From Bacillus vallismortis (GTDB lineage: Bacteria; Bacillota; Bacilli; Bacillales; Bacillaceae): a DNA stretch of 64,000 nt. Position numbers and translations under genes: made by a program. Location: the NCBI RefSeq assembly GCF_004116955.1, contig NZ_CP026362.1, forward strand, positions 1,590,501 to 1,654,500. Direction: 5' to 3'. Shown in pieces: positions 1-10,474 of this stretch. The first letter of the stretch is position 1; every line of letters starts with the position of its first letter. Below the pieces are notes generated by a model. That model was not told the DNA's origin and searched no databases. It saw only the letters and a program-made list of their open reading frames with translations.

Positions 1-556
1 CAGCAATTATTCTTTTTCCATTGTAATAGGATGTGTTTGATACATCATAGCCGGTTTTTGTTTTCCCTGTGCAACCTGTAGAACAAAATGCTGTGTAAGC
101 TGTGGCAACAACTTCATGACTCTTCACTGCCTTGGTATTAGTACTTTTAGAAGCTGATTTATCTCCACTCCTCTTTTTGTTGGTTTTTTGTACTTTTTTT
201 GTTTTTGTATGTTTTGCAGCTTTTTTATTTTCTTCTGTTAGATATGTAATCTTCGCATTAAGATACTTTTTTCTACTTTCAGCCTGTTTTTCTTCCTCAC
301 TCTTTAGCCTGGGAAGGATTCTTGGAACGTCAATTTCATGAATAAGTTTTTGCCTCACCTCTTCTTTATTTAGATAAAATGACTCTTTTATTAAGACTTG
401 ACTATCTTGATGTGTATACAAGTTTTTAGCGCTATATACGAGCCCTACTCCTAACAAACCAATTGTAGCAAAAAGTGTCATTTCGTTAATTCTATGATAT
501 ACATATTTTTTGTGTTTGTCTATAAGTTTTTTGAAAATTTTCGTCTCTCCTATCAT
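1..556 (-). CDS. yorM: 3D-domain cell-wall-associated protein, C-terminus beyond window
   Basis: Open frame running off the left edge. It has a basic N-terminus, one membrane segment around residues 27-43 (TLFATIGLLGVGLVYS), a charged Lys-rich linker, then VVATAYTAFCSTGCTGKTKTG, the start of a 3D (double-psi beta-barrel) domain typical of cell-wall lytic or remodelling proteins. It follows yorL directly, as yorM does in SPbeta. The start is uncertain: the ATG at 556 has no good SD, while GGAGAG lies just inside the frame. An early-promoter-like element (497-524) lies inside the 5' coding part. Confidence 0.7.
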   Translation of the reverse strand, partial: MIGETKIFKKLIDKHKKYVYHRINEMTLFATIGLLGVGLVYSAKNLYTHQDSQVLIKESFYLNKEEVRQKLIHEIDVPRILPRLKSEEEKQAESRKKYLNAKITYLTEENKKAAKHTKTKKVQKTNKKRSGDKSASKSTNTKAVKSHEVVATAYTAFCSTGCTGKTKTGYDVSNTSYYNGKRIIA

Positions 557-566
557 CAGCTAAGAT

Positions 567-3500
567 TTATATTTCTGCCCTTTTAGTTGTCAAACTCATA
601 TTTCCTTCATTATCAACATTGTCTATTCTGCAGACAGTGTGATTATATATGCTATCTTTATAGACTTTCGGAATAAAATTGTTACCTCTTCTGAAACCAG
701 TAAACATGAGCAATGTTCCTCTGGTATACCAAGATTTCTCGACTACCTCTTTCTTTCCGCCACCAATGGATCTAGAAATCTGTTTATTGTAATGACTAAA
801 GCTGCCCGACCACTGTTTAACTGTAACCACCCCTGTAGGTGTTAGAAGAGTAATTGTATGTTTGTTTTTATCCCTATCTAAAACAGTGCCTATAATCCGT
901 GTAGTCTCATATTCATAGAGAGTTTTCCCTCTCCATTGATAAGGTTTACCTTTGACCGGCTCTGCTGGCAGTTTATAAAAGTCAGCAATATCATACTTGG
1001 CAAAGTTTACACCAGAAAGCTCATGGTCATTATAATAATAGCTCAATGAATCCATTTCCCACTTACCTAACGATCCATCGGCGTATTTTTCCCACTCTTT
1101 TATTAATAAACAATCATTCAATTTCTTCAGTGGTTCTTCTGTTGTTATCCAGGACTTTATTTTAGACATCTTGTTATCATATTCTTTTTTAAAAGCTCTT
1201 TCAGAAATGACAAGCTGCCCGTTTAACATGTCAACTACACTATCCTCACTAAAATGCTGGTTATAAAACGAAGCTGATACATCATCCAATAAAAAAAGTT
1301 TATCTTTTGGCGACTTTAATGTTTTATACACCTTTTTGCTGATGTAATCTCTAAAACGAAAGAATCTCACTTCTTGTGCAAATTCTGAAGGAACAATGTT
1401 GTTTTCAATTAGCATTTTTAAATTAGACAACGTAAGCTTAATTTTTGGTTCTGATATTAAGTTAATAAAGGCCTTCATGATTTCTTGCCTGTCTCCAAAA
1501 GAATCAAAGCAGCCTCCTTTTATTAATTGGATTACTTGTCCTTTCTTAATAATGCCGCTCTTAAACATTCTTTCAATAAAGTCGTTAAAGTCACTATATG
1601 GTCTATTTAGAACTATATGATGAATAACATCGTCTCCAATTCCATTCATTCCTTTAAGTCCAAATAAAATTGAATTGTTGTTAATATCAGTTCTAAAACC
1701 AAAATCAGCCTTATTTATATCTGGAAGGTCTATTTTAATCCCTCTTTGTCTGATGTTTCCGATGGCTGAAGCAACTTTCCCGTAGTTTGTAGCAGCTGTC
1801 TTTTTGCTGTCTTTTGTATCCTCGGTATCTATCCCTCCACTGTTTACCGTTAAACAAGCAGTATTCCAGTATAGAGGATTATATCGATAGTTTAAGTTCA
1901 ATTCCTGTAACGCAATAATTGAATATGCCAAAGTATGGAGCAAACTAAAACTGTAGCCGAACTGTCTTTTAAATTGAACATTCCAGACATAATTCAAAAG
2001 GTTATCGGAAGTGCCAATCTCCTTTCCTTTTTTAAAAAACAATTCTTCCACTTTTTTTAGTACATCTTCTTTCTTTTTTGCTATGGATTTCCTAAGATAA
2101 TTTGATTCTTTAATGTCAAAGTTAGCTATATCTTTATCCATAACCATCTGCATAACCACTTCTTGAGTATCAGCAACACCATAAATGTCCTTAAGGTGCC
2201 TCTCCATTACTCTGATTTCCTTTTCGCTTAGACTGTACCGCCTCATTTCTTCATACCATTTATTAAGGTTATTTTTGTATTTAACATATGTATCTACAGG
2301 CTGTTCTTCACCGTCTGACATAAGCCTCATTAAAGAATTGGTTACTGCTGCTTCAAGTAAGTTCTTAGGTTTTACTTTGACAACTGATTGATGACCAACT
2401 TCAGTTGAGAACTGGAACAAGTCCATGATCTCCCCATTACCTGCCATTTCCCATAGCTTTTCATCTTCATACTCAATTACGTCTGGATGGATGTATTTGT
2501 TGTATGTTTTCTTTAAGCTACCTTGCCATTCAATTTCTTTATTCTCAATTAATTGGTCTAAGGTTACTCGAATCTTATCTAAAGCCTCGATCGTAAGAAG
2601 ATCAAACTTTACTGAGCCCATGGCTTCACTGTCACCCATATTAAACTGTGTAATATAAGCTCCTTTAGGAGTTTTCATCATTGCATTCGACTTTGTATAT
2701 TCATCGTTAAAGATTATTACTCCGGCTGCATGAGAAGACCGCTTATTAGTTAATCCTTCAATTTTTAGAGCTGTTTCTTTAAGATTAGGGTATTGTTCAA
2801 CCTCCTTAATAAACTCTTTAATCGGCTTTCTGTCAGTTTCTTTGTCACCATAAAAACAATGCTTCAAAGGCCAGTTAGATCCTCTTTCAAATGGAATCAT
2901 TCCACTTAAATACTGGGATATATCATTATCGATTCCTAAGCCTCTACATGCTGTCTGAAGCGCTGATTTTGAACCCTCAGTTCCAAAAGTAGCAATTTGA
3001 AGAACACGTTTGTCTCCAAACCTTTCTCTAAGCGCATTTAGAATTTTTTGTCTTTTTGATCCTTCAGTATCAATATCGATATCTGGAAGGTCAGGTCTCG
3101 ATTTATGTATATGTCTCCAATGTGGTAAATCATATTGCATTGGATTAATTTGAGTATTGTCGAGTAGATAATTAACTAAGTAACCTGCAGCACTTCCCCT
3201 GGCTGCCCCAACTAAACTATCTCCTCCACACTCTTCATCCCAAATAATATTAATGATTTCTCTGACTGTTATGTAATAAGAAGGCATAGACTGATTCAGC
3301 TTTTGGCTGATTTCCCAAAGTTCACCTAGCTCAACGTTAATCCTCTTTAATATTTTATGAAAAGCTTCTCTCGTTAGTTCGCTTGTCTTTAATTTCTCTT
3401 CAAATCCGTCCTCAATTAAATTAAGGAGATATCTATCTTGTTCATCTGCTGATTCAGACATCTTTTTTATATATTCATATTGATCATATGCTGGTTTAAA

Positions 3501-4484
3501 TAAATGTCTTAATTTAAAGTTTGGAAGATCCATTTTAGGGATAATTGGTTCGTGCTCTATAGTATAGTCTTCAATCATCTCGCCAATGAGCATTGTATTT
3601 TTTATGGCCTGATCGATGACTTCTTTATCAATGTAGTCCATTCTCTCGTGAATTTCATCAACGTTTTGAACGAAACAGGCTTCATAAAAGGAATCAACTT
3701 CTCTTTCTCCATCCTTAGCGTTTAAAAAGGCTTGATGAATTGCTCTATCTTCTGGTCTTAGATAGTGAGCATCTGTTGTAACAATCATTTGCAAGTCATA
3801 CCCGTTGGCTATATCTATCAGCTTCTTGTTACAGTAAATCTGTTCTTCACTCAGTGCAGGTTGAAGCTCGATAAAAAACTTATCCTTCCCAAAAACCTCT
3901 ATACACCAAGTTATAAACTCATGAATCTTTAGTTTGTGCTGCTTAATTGACTGAGAATCACCAGTTTCTTCAAAAGCCTTTATCTTTAACAGGTGAATGT
4001 TTACCTCAGACCCCAAGCAAGCTGTGGTAGCAATGATGTGGCCTGGATCTTTACTTAATAGCTCCTCTACATCCTTTTTTACTGTCGGCACTCTTTCCAT
4101 TGTTCCTGTATAAAATGAGTTTTCCCAGGCTTGAGAAGACAGTATTCTTAACTGCTCATGTCCTTTTGGATCAATTGCCAACATCAAGAAATGCGGAAAT
4201 TTTGTCACTCCCGATTTATAGTTATCTCGAACTTCCTCTAAAGAATCGACTAGGTACGCTTCATTGCCCAATATCAGTTTAAAATCTTCTGGCATATCCC
4301 CCTTCTTTTTCATTTCTCTAACTGTTCGAATAGCATCTAAATGTGCTGAGAGGACTTCATGGTCTGTTATGGCCAATCCCTTATATTCCATCTTTACTGC
4401 AGTTTTGAGCAGTTCTTTAACTGAGTTTGTTGAGTCTAGAAGCCTTATGTTACTCCTATCTGTGTGGCAGTGACATCCTATCAA
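567..4484 (-). CDS. yorL: DNA polymerase III alpha subunit (DnaE-like)
   Basis: 1305-aa replicative polymerase. The N-terminus is a PHP domain (IGCHCHTDRSN at residues 2-12, later TTDAHY). The family-C palm follows, with GAARGSAAGYLVNYLL and the catalytic aspartates in RPDLPDIDIDTEG (about residues 465-477), a third acidic motif in KFDLLTIEAL (about 627), and helix-hairpin-helix and OB-like regions towards the C-terminus. Start is TTG at 4484 with SD GGGGGAAG overlapping the end of yorK. It sits in a tightly packed leftward operon yorE-yorL, so the phage carries its own fork polymerase. Confidence 0.93.
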   Translation of the reverse strand: MIGCHCHTDRSNIRLLDSTNSVKELLKTAVKMEYKGLAITDHEVLSAHLDAIRTVREMKKKGDMPEDFKLILGNEAYLVDSLEEVRDNYKSGVTKFPHFLMLAIDPKGHEQLRILSSQAWENSFYTGTMERVPTVKKDVEELLSKDPGHIIATTACLGSEVNIHLLKIKAFEETGDSQSIKQHKLKIHEFITWCIEVFGKDKFFIELQPALSEEQIYCNKKLIDIANGYDLQMIVTTDAHYLRPEDRAIHQAFLNAKDGEREVDSFYEACFVQNVDEIHERMDYIDKEVIDQAIKNTMLIGEMIEDYTIEHEPIIPKMDLPNFKLRHLFKPAYDQYEYIKKMSESADEQDRYLLNLIEDGFEEKLKTSELTREAFHKILKRINVELGELWEISQKLNQSMPSYYITVREIINIIWDEECGGDSLVGAARGSAAGYLVNYLLDNTQINPMQYDLPHWRHIHKSRPDLPDIDIDTEGSKRQKILNALRERFGDKRVLQIATFGTEGSKSALQTACRGLGIDNDISQYLSGMIPFERGSNWPLKHCFYGDKETDRKPIKEFIKEVEQYPNLKETALKIEGLTNKRSSHAAGVIIFNDEYTKSNAMMKTPKGAYITQFNMGDSEAMGSVKFDLLTIEALDKIRVTLDQLIENKEIEWQGSLKKTYNKYIHPDVIEYEDEKLWEMAGNGEIMDLFQFSTEVGHQSVVKVKPKNLLEAAVTNSLMRLMSDGEEQPVDTYVKYKNNLNKWYEEMRRYSLSEKEIRVMERHLKDIYGVADTQEVVMQMVMDKDIANFDIKESNYLRKSIAKKKEDVLKKVEELFFKKGKEIGTSDNLLNYVWNVQFKRQFGYSFSLLHTLAYSIIALQELNLNYRYNPLYWNTACLTVNSGGIDTEDTKDSKKTAATNYGKVASAIGNIRQRGIKIDLPDINKADFGFRTDINNNSILFGLKGMNGIGDDVIHHIVLNRPYSDFNDFIERMFKSGIIKKGQVIQLIKGGCFDSFGDRQEIMKAFINLISEPKIKLTLSNLKMLIENNIVPSEFAQEVRFFRFRDYISKKVYKTLKSPKDKLFLLDDVSASFYNQHFSEDSVVDMLNGQLVISERAFKKEYDNKMSKIKSWITTEEPLKKLNDCLLIKEWEKYADGSLGKWEMDSLSYYYNDHELSGVNFAKYDIADFYKLPAEPVKGKPYQWRGKTLYEYETTRIIGTVLDRDKNKHTITLLTPTGVVTVKQWSGSFSHYNKQISRSIGGGKKEVVEKSWYTRGTLLMFTGFRRGNNFIPKVYKDSIYNHTVCRIDNVDNEGNMSLTTKRAEI

Positions 4485-4496
4485 CTTTCTTCCCCC

Positions 4497-6227
4497 TTAA
4501 AACACAAGTTCTTTTTGTTTTGTGCGAACCACCTCCAATTCATAAATCTCGATTTGAGGTGTTTTCTTGCCTTTGTATTCATTTGCCTTTGCTTTACCAA
4601 TTACATTTATGACTAACGTTCCATTTGATTCTGTAAGCTGATTAAAGTAGTTCTCATCGCTTTTAAATCTTATGTATTCAATATCACCATGCTTGAATTT
4701 AACTGTTGTCTTATTCTTTTTTCCTAAATGTTCAATTTGTTCGACATCAATTTCAAGTTCCGTTATAGCTATTAATGGTTCTTCGACTTTGTAACCCCAA
4801 AAGTCTTTGTAGCCATCAAGTTGAAGGATAAATTCTTTTCTCAATTGTTTTGCTGGTATCTCAAAATCAACATTCTGAATATCTTCTTCGATATCTATGT
4901 CTTTAAATTTTTCATTCAGCACTTTGTTCACCAGGATTAAGTTCTGTCGTTTAATTGCAAAGCCAGCTGCATTTGGGTGACCTTCAACAAGCTCAAATAA
5001 TTCAGTATCTATAAGCTCTTTCTTAAAATCCTTTATAAACCCTTTGTCATATCCTCGTATAGAGCCACTCAAGATCTCTTTGCCTTTTTCGGGATCGTTT
5101 CTGGCTAACAAGATCGGCTTTTTATATTCTTCTGCAAGCTGATTGGCCACCAGTCCAGTTAGGCTTTTATCTAGAATTCCTTCAATGTAAACAATCAGTA
5201 TTTTATTCGCTGTTAAACTTTTCTCCTCTATTCTATTTTTAATTTCCACTCCAGCTGCATCTGCAATCCGTTTCTGCTTTGCTTTTAGATTTCCTAGAAT
5301 CCTAACTGTGTCATCATGTATTGGCACAAGCTCAGTTTCACTTTGCCCACGTTTTTTGTAGGGCACCTTTTCTTTAGAAAGGAGGAATGCTCTCATCATT
5401 TGATCTTTTTCTTCACTGCTTCCAACCCTAATGGCAGCGTTAATTAAAGGGTTAATAAAGAACTGTGTATTCTGTATGTTCTTGTCACCCTTGGTTGAAA
5501 ACTCTTGCTTCTTAAACAGCTTCTTTAATAATGGATGTTTTATTTTCTTCAAGCCTTCATTCATAAAATACCTGGTTTCAAGGTTTCTTGAATCAGCCGA
5601 ATCAGCAATGTTACCAATAGATACAAGGTCTAAGAATTGTTCGGCTTCATTTTTATTTAGCTTTTCATCAATTGCCTGGCAAAATTTATAGGCCATTCCT
5701 GCACCTGTCAGAGTTTTATTCGAATAATTAGGCGAAAGTTGATTATTTACTACGATCGCATGTTCAGACACTCGTTCACATTCATGGTGATCAATAACAA
5801 TTATTTCTGTGCCTCTCTTATTAAGAGCCTCATGTTCCTCAAATTGACTTGAACCTGCATCTGGGATTATGACTAAGTCAACATCATCAGGAATTGTATC
5901 AATAAAAATCCCATGCTCTTTCCCATCTTGAATTCTGTATTGTATATTAGCTTTCGGACAAATCTTCTTTATGTAATTTATAATGATTGAGCTGGACGTG
6001 TATCCATCAACATCACTGTCTACCTGAACAAACAATTTATTTTTATTATTTAAATGCTTGATAAGACATTCTGCAGCTTTATCAATATTATTAAGCTTTG
6101 AATAATGAATAACTGAACTGTGATCAACATTAACAAACAACTTTGGATTTTCTATGCCTCTATTTTTTAAGATAGTAGCTAAAGGATCGAAATTATAATC
6201 ATTGTCGCCAATTAGTCTATACTCCAT
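4497..6227 (-). CDS. yorK: RecJ-like single-strand DNA exonuclease (DHH/DHHA1)
   Basis: 576 aa. Motifs of the DHH phosphoesterase superfamily are visible: VDSDVDGYTSSS (motif I), IIPDAGSS (II), IVIDHHECE (III, the DHH triad, about residue 146) and a C-terminal DHHA1 signature EGHPNAAGFAI (about 414). It should be an Mn-dependent 5'-3' ssDNA exonuclease in phage recombination and repair. The ATG overlaps the yorJ stop (TAATG), so the two are translationally coupled; SD is GGGGGAA. Confidence 0.9.
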   Translation of the reverse strand: MEYRLIGDNDYNFDPLATILKNRGIENPKLFVNVDHSSVIHYSKLNNIDKAAECLIKHLNNKNKLFVQVDSDVDGYTSSSIIINYIKKICPKANIQYRIQDGKEHGIFIDTIPDDVDLVIIPDAGSSQFEEHEALNKRGTEIIVIDHHECERVSEHAIVVNNQLSPNYSNKTLTGAGMAYKFCQAIDEKLNKNEAEQFLDLVSIGNIADSADSRNLETRYFMNEGLKKIKHPLLKKLFKKQEFSTKGDKNIQNTQFFINPLINAAIRVGSSEEKDQMMRAFLLSKEKVPYKKRGQSETELVPIHDDTVRILGNLKAKQKRIADAAGVEIKNRIEEKSLTANKILIVYIEGILDKSLTGLVANQLAEEYKKPILLARNDPEKGKEILSGSIRGYDKGFIKDFKKELIDTELFELVEGHPNAAGFAIKRQNLILVNKVLNEKFKDIDIEEDIQNVDFEIPAKQLRKEFILQLDGYKDFWGYKVEEPLIAITELEIDVEQIEHLGKKNKTTVKFKHGDIEYIRFKSDENYFNQLTESNGTLVINVIGKAKANEYKGKKTPQIEIYELEVVRTKQKELVF

Positions 6228-7363
6228 TAAATTCCCCCTTCATCTGTGCCAATCTCAATTTTCCTTCTCATTAGCTCCTCTAGAGTTTCCTTCCCCTTGT
6301 CAGCTGGGCTGTCCTTATAATCCAGTAAGCCTTCATAATCCCACAAAACATATACACGAACATAAGGAGTAAATTTTGCTGCGAGCTTTAGAATTTTCTT
6401 CTGATATTCAACCAGTTTTTCTTGATATTTCTCCTCTGTTTCATGTTCTTTTGGTGGTCGGTATTTATCAAGAGCAATAAAAACTTCTTCAACACCAAGA
6501 GACAATAAAATGTCCCGGTGAAAATTAGAAATATTACTTGAACAAACAGCACAGGTAAAGTTTGATTCACCGTAAAAGTCTTGGCATTTTAACACTGATT
6601 TTTCAGATTCGAAAATCAATACTTTCTTGAACCTTTCTATCGAATTTTTTGTTTTATGTAATCCATATAGATTCATCATTGTTTGATGGTTATATAAGAT
6701 ATTGCCAACTTTTAAAGGCATATATTTATAGCCTGCATCGACTTCTTCTTTAATCATTGAGCGCCTACGTATACCAATCAACCTATTATTTAAATCTCGA
6801 TGAGGAATGGTAATCCCTTCTGTATGAGGTCTAAAATAGTACCCAATCTCAAACTCTTTTAATGTCTTGTGACTTATTCCCTCACCTAGCCACAATTGGT
6901 GAGGATAAGGCACAAACACATCTAGTACCGTTTCATCAAAGCTGGGGAGCTCAATATGTATTTTTTTCTTCTTTTTGAACTTCCCCATCCATTCCCAGTC
7001 ATCAATCAAATCATTGTTTATGTATGTCTCTCTATTCCCAAATCCAAATGTTCTTCCTGCTATTTTGGCAACATATTCGATAGCCTGATTAAAAGAGATA
7101 TTAATACCTTTTTGGCATCTTGCTCTTATAACAAGTTCGAATACATCAAAATTGTCCCCACACTCTGTATAACAGTGAAACTGTTTTGCCTCATGATAGT
7201 AATACAACTTATAGCTCCCACCAGAAGCATTGTGGCAAACGGTTCTGTAAATTGGATTTCCTTGTTGATCCCACAGATTGTTCTCGCTACCTAAATCTTT
7301 TAAAATCTTATGTATATCCTCAATGGTCAGGCTTTCTTTTACTCTGTCTTTATCATACTTCAA
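6227..7363 (-). CDS. yorJ: DNA primase (DnaG-type, zinc plus TOPRIM)
   Basis: 378 aa. The N-terminus has a CHC2-like zinc region (CHNASGG, then YHEAKQFHCYTECG). The middle carries a TOPRIM core with KVLIFESEKSVLKCQ (catalytic Glu) and EVFIALDKY plus VLWDYEG for the acidic metal ligands. Shorter than cellular DnaG and without an obvious helicase-interaction domain. Start is TTG at 7363 with SD GAGGGGTG just after the yorI stop. It sits between the helicase (yorI) and exonuclease genes. Confidence 0.88.
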   Translation of the reverse strand: MKYDKDRVKESLTIEDIHKILKDLGSENNLWDQQGNPIYRTVCHNASGGSYKLYYYHEAKQFHCYTECGDNFDVFELVIRARCQKGINISFNQAIEYVAKIAGRTFGFGNRETYINNDLIDDWEWMGKFKKKKKIHIELPSFDETVLDVFVPYPHQLWLGEGISHKTLKEFEIGYYFRPHTEGITIPHRDLNNRLIGIRRRSMIKEEVDAGYKYMPLKVGNILYNHQTMMNLYGLHKTKNSIERFKKVLIFESEKSVLKCQDFYGESNFTCAVCSSNISNFHRDILLSLGVEEVFIALDKYRPPKEHETEEKYQEKLVEYQKKILKLAAKFTPYVRVYVLWDYEGLLDYKDSPADKGKETLEELMRRKIEIGTDEGGI

Positions 7364-7378
7364 AGGGCGCTACACCCC

Positions 7379-8893
7379 TCATCCTGCTTTTATATTCAAT
7401 TTTTCAACTGTGATTAGTTCATTGTCAAGATTTGTTGTGAAACAGTCCTTAATCCGCATGTTGCCCATATTGATATGGGAAAAGACTTTAACTTTGTCAT
7501 ACTCATTTCCCCTATTTTTAAATACATGTGTAACAAAATTTGGCTCTGGATAAAATCCTTCTTTTAAGATTGGATCAATTGCATCCTTCTCTTTTTTACT
7601 TAAAGGAAGAATTATCATTGCAGCATCTGTTTTATCTGCGATGGCCTTACTTCCTCTCAAGTATGAAGCATCTATTACTTGTCCTTTTAACCATGCTTCT
7701 TTCCAATCACCATTCAGCTGAGTTGCACTCATCATATAGACATCGTATTTGTTACATAAGCCTTTTAACTTATCCGACATAAGTAAAAGAATTTGGTCTT
7801 CCCTCAAGTTGACACCACTTTTTTTGCTCATCTCTGAAAAAATGGTTACTGATGAGTGAATATAATCGAAATAAACGTACTCTACATTGTTTTTAATGAC
7901 GTTCTTTTCAATTGTTCTTTCAATCTCCTGAATATTAAAATCAGGCAGATGTTCGAACCATATGTTAGACTCTTGAAGAACTTTAGCAGCCTTTCGCACA
8001 AGTTGTTTTTCTTGTTCATTTATTGTATTTCTAAGGATTTTTTTCTCTTCTACACCACTAATGTAGGCAAGTGCTAAGCTTTGCAATTCTTCGGCCATCA
8101 TTTCTGTTGAAATAACCGTAGAACTTTCACTCCATGGGTTTGATACCCATTCCTTCTTTTTAGGATCATAAAGTTCGGTTGCACTTAAGCGACAAGCGTC
8201 AGCGACCATGTTTCTTGTTTTACCGCCACCTGTAATACTTGAGCGCAGATAGAACTTTTTCTTCCGTGATCCCCGAAAAATTGAAGTAAGCATTTCGCTA
8301 TTTAATGGAACTCCAATATCCGGCGACTCTTCGAATGAATCCAATAATTCATTAATACCTTCTCCGCCCTGGATTCCCACACTTTCAGATGAAGTTCTGA
8401 ATTTTTCTTTTATGTCTACAATCTTCATTTCATAAGCTGTCAAAATTTCATCAATCGACTTCTTATCAAACTGTTCTTGCATCTTTTCTTGTTCTTTTGG
8501 GTCAATCATAGATTCATCATATATTTCCTTAATATCGAATCCCAAGCCATCCATTTCTCTAAGCAGACTAAACTTTTTTAATCTTTTATAGTGGTAATCA
8601 AAGTTTTCGACAACTGCCAACTCTTGTATTTTTTCTATATATTCAAGACCCTTATTATCATGGAAAATTTTATATTGAATATCGTAATCCTTTAGATATC
8701 CATCTATTTCAACGTCATTCAATACTTCAGTTCCTTGATGAAATAGGTTGCTCATGGCAAAAAATAATATTGAATGAAACCTTGAAGGAAAATCATCCGA
8801 AGTTATCTTATATTTATTGCTCTCTGACAAGATTGTGGGATCTTTTAAGATGCTCCCTAAAACTTGAATTATTGCCTGTTTGTCTTGTAGCAA
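7379..8893 (-). CDS. yorI: Replicative DNA helicase (DnaB-like)
   Basis: 504 aa, RecA-fold hexameric helicase of the DnaB family. An N-terminal helical domain (residues 1-115) precedes a linker; the motor carries Walker A in SSITGGGKTRNM (about 222), Walker B YVYFDYIHSS (about 343), motif H3 MMSATQLNGDW (about 390) and YLRGSKAIADKTDA (H4). Start is TTG at 8893 with SD GGAAGGAGAG. Encoded upstream of and with the primase. Confidence 0.9.
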   Translation of the reverse strand: MLQDKQAIIQVLGSILKDPTILSESNKYKITSDDFPSRFHSILFFAMSNLFHQGTEVLNDVEIDGYLKDYDIQYKIFHDNKGLEYIEKIQELAVVENFDYHYKRLKKFSLLREMDGLGFDIKEIYDESMIDPKEQEKMQEQFDKKSIDEILTAYEMKIVDIKEKFRTSSESVGIQGGEGINELLDSFEESPDIGVPLNSEMLTSIFRGSRKKKFYLRSSITGGGKTRNMVADACRLSATELYDPKKKEWVSNPWSESSTVISTEMMAEELQSLALAYISGVEEKKILRNTINEQEKQLVRKAAKVLQESNIWFEHLPDFNIQEIERTIEKNVIKNNVEYVYFDYIHSSVTIFSEMSKKSGVNLREDQILLLMSDKLKGLCNKYDVYMMSATQLNGDWKEAWLKGQVIDASYLRGSKAIADKTDAAMIILPLSKKEKDAIDPILKEGFYPEPNFVTHVFKNRGNEYDKVKVFSHINMGNMRIKDCFTTNLDNELITVEKLNIKAG

Positions 8894-8907
8894 ATGGACT
8901 CTCCTTC

Positions 8908-9378
8908 CTATAGCGTTGAGATATCAACTAGCCCTCTTTTCTTTCTCATTCCTTTTTTTATGACCAAAGTAATTTCTTCTCTTTTATGATTCTTTGGATC
9001 TTCAGCTGATTTTCGGATGGCCTTTTGTCTAATGTAATGCCGCTTTGCTTCATCATAAACAAATGGAACGATTCCAATGCCATCACCTTCTCTGGGTTGT
9101 TTATCCAAAGTTTCATAAAAGTACCTAAGCGCTAGTTCAATGCCTTTAAGCTTATACCCATATTCCTCTTGAAACTCTTTAATTTGTTTCAACATCATGC
9201 CAGTTGGAGATGTAAGACCATATAAATTGCATATGTATTGAATTAACTCTTTTCTGTGATCTGATTCTTGCTTCCAGGTATTAAAACACTTTTCATGGTA
9301 ATATCTTTTTTTATAAGGAATGGCTGAGTCTTTGTCTAACTTGGTCTCGCAATAAGGACATTTAACTTGTCTCCCCAA
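8908..9378 (-). CDS. yorH: Small zinc-finger replication-operon protein
   Basis: 156 aa. The N-terminus holds CPYC followed by HEKC (residues 8-34), probably a C-C-H-C zinc site. The rest is basic and helical. Start TTG at 9378 with SD AGGAGTG. Immediately upstream an inverted repeat (AGGAGG / CCTCCT, about 9398-9415) separates it from yorG. Its position next to the helicase suggests a helper or loader role, but no family assignment is possible by eye. Confidence 0.8.
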   Translation of the reverse strand: MGRQVKCPYCETKLDKDSAIPYKKRYYHEKCFNTWKQESDHRKELIQYICNLYGLTSPTGMMLKQIKEFQEEYGYKLKGIELALRYFYETLDKQPREGDGIGIVPFVYDEAKRHYIRQKAIRKSAEDPKNHKREEITLVIKKGMRKKRGLVDISTL

Positions 9379-9420
9379 ATAATCACTCCTATTAAGGAGG
9401 AGAGAATAATCCCTCCTCTT

Positions 9421-10392
9421 TTATTCTGCTAGAAGGTCTTTTAGATCATCTAGAATTACAGACATGACACCTACTTGCTTACGGCTGCACTCAGTAACTT
9501 TTATACCCTTACCTAAATGTTTCTCTGTAATCTCATTAACTTCTTCTAAACGGCCTTCTTCATTAAGCTTCATGCCAATTTCTTTAATTTGATCCATTAA
9601 TGAGTTGAAATCAAGTTCTTCTGAAGCGTTGTTTTGTTTTTGCTCTTCGTATGTAACAGCAACAATTCCTTCTGCTTGCTCCTGTCTTTCGACTGCCTCA
9701 ATAATTGCTTTTTCTAAGTTTTCTGCAGTAAATTCAGGAAGGTACGTGTCAATGTAATCAAATCGGCTACGAGCAAAATGCTCTTCAGTTTCAGCTAACC
9801 AAGCACTTGATTTGATTACTTTTCTATCTTCATCAACACCATTAGAACTTAGATAGAGAACAATATCGCTGTTATCAATTACTGGAGCTAAAACTCGTTT
9901 ATCCCCCTTCGGATATACTTTGCCTTTTTTGTCTTCAGCAGCATGAGCAATAAAGATAACCGTAAATCCTACGCCAATTAATTTATTGATTTCTTCCCAT
10001 ACTTCAGTTTCATACTCTTTCCAAAGGCCAAACCCATCATTACCATCTTTAATCCGTTCTACATCATATTGCTCGCATACATATCTAGTCGCATATTTAG
10101 CAAAAGCGTCTACTTCATCAACAATGATTGTCTGATACATTTCTTTGGCTTTTTCAGCATTTTTAGTTAACTGTTTGTTTACCTTTTTAAAATCAGCCCA
10201 ACTATTGATAGGCATGAATTGGACACCGGCAATGGCATTTAATCCTTTTTCGAATGGCAGATATAACGGTTTCTTCATCTGAGTGCTTTGCTTAGTTTTA
10301 CCTAAGTTGTTAGAACCGTAGATTGTGATAACTTTTCCTTCTAATCCTTTTGCTACTACAGAAACTTGTGGGTTGAAAATATCAATTGCCAT
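9421..10392 (-). CDS. yorG: RecA-like P-loop ATPase (AAA_24/Sak4-type)
   Basis: 323 aa. Walker A is IYGSNNLGKTKQST (about residues 24-37) and Walker B is YQTIIVDEVDAFAK. The arrangement matches phage AAA_24/Sak4-type ATPases, which assist single-strand annealing or recombination. It lies beside an SSB-like gene (yorF), the usual partner of such proteins. Start ATG at 10392, SD AAGGAG. I do not see a DNA-binding domain beyond the core, so the exact activity is inferred. Confidence 0.82.
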   Translation of the reverse strand: MAIDIFNPQVSVVAKGLEGKVITIYGSNNLGKTKQSTQMKKPLYLPFEKGLNAIAGVQFMPINSWADFKKVNKQLTKNAEKAKEMYQTIIVDEVDAFAKYATRYVCEQYDVERIKDGNDGFGLWKEYETEVWEEINKLIGVGFTVIFIAHAAEDKKGKVYPKGDKRVLAPVIDNSDIVLYLSSNGVDEDRKVIKSSAWLAETEEHFARSRFDYIDTYLPEFTAENLEKAIIEAVERQEQAEGIVAVTYEEQKQNNASEELDFNSLMDQIKEIGMKLNEEGRLEEVNEITEKHLGKGIKVTECSRKQVGVMSVILDDLKDLLAE

Positions 10393-10421
10393 TATAGTTC
10401 TCCTTTTATTTTGAATTTGTT

Positions 10422-10441
10422 GGGTGAGTCGGAGCTCACCC
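10422..10441. other. Stem-loop between yorF and yorG
   Basis: GGGTGAG (10422-10428) pairs with CTCACCC (10435-10441), a 7-bp stem. No U-run follows on the minus strand, so it is more likely an mRNA-processing or stability element than a terminator. Confidence 0.5.
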
Positions 10442-10474
10442 CAGTTATGTATTAGATTAATGATCTATTTTATT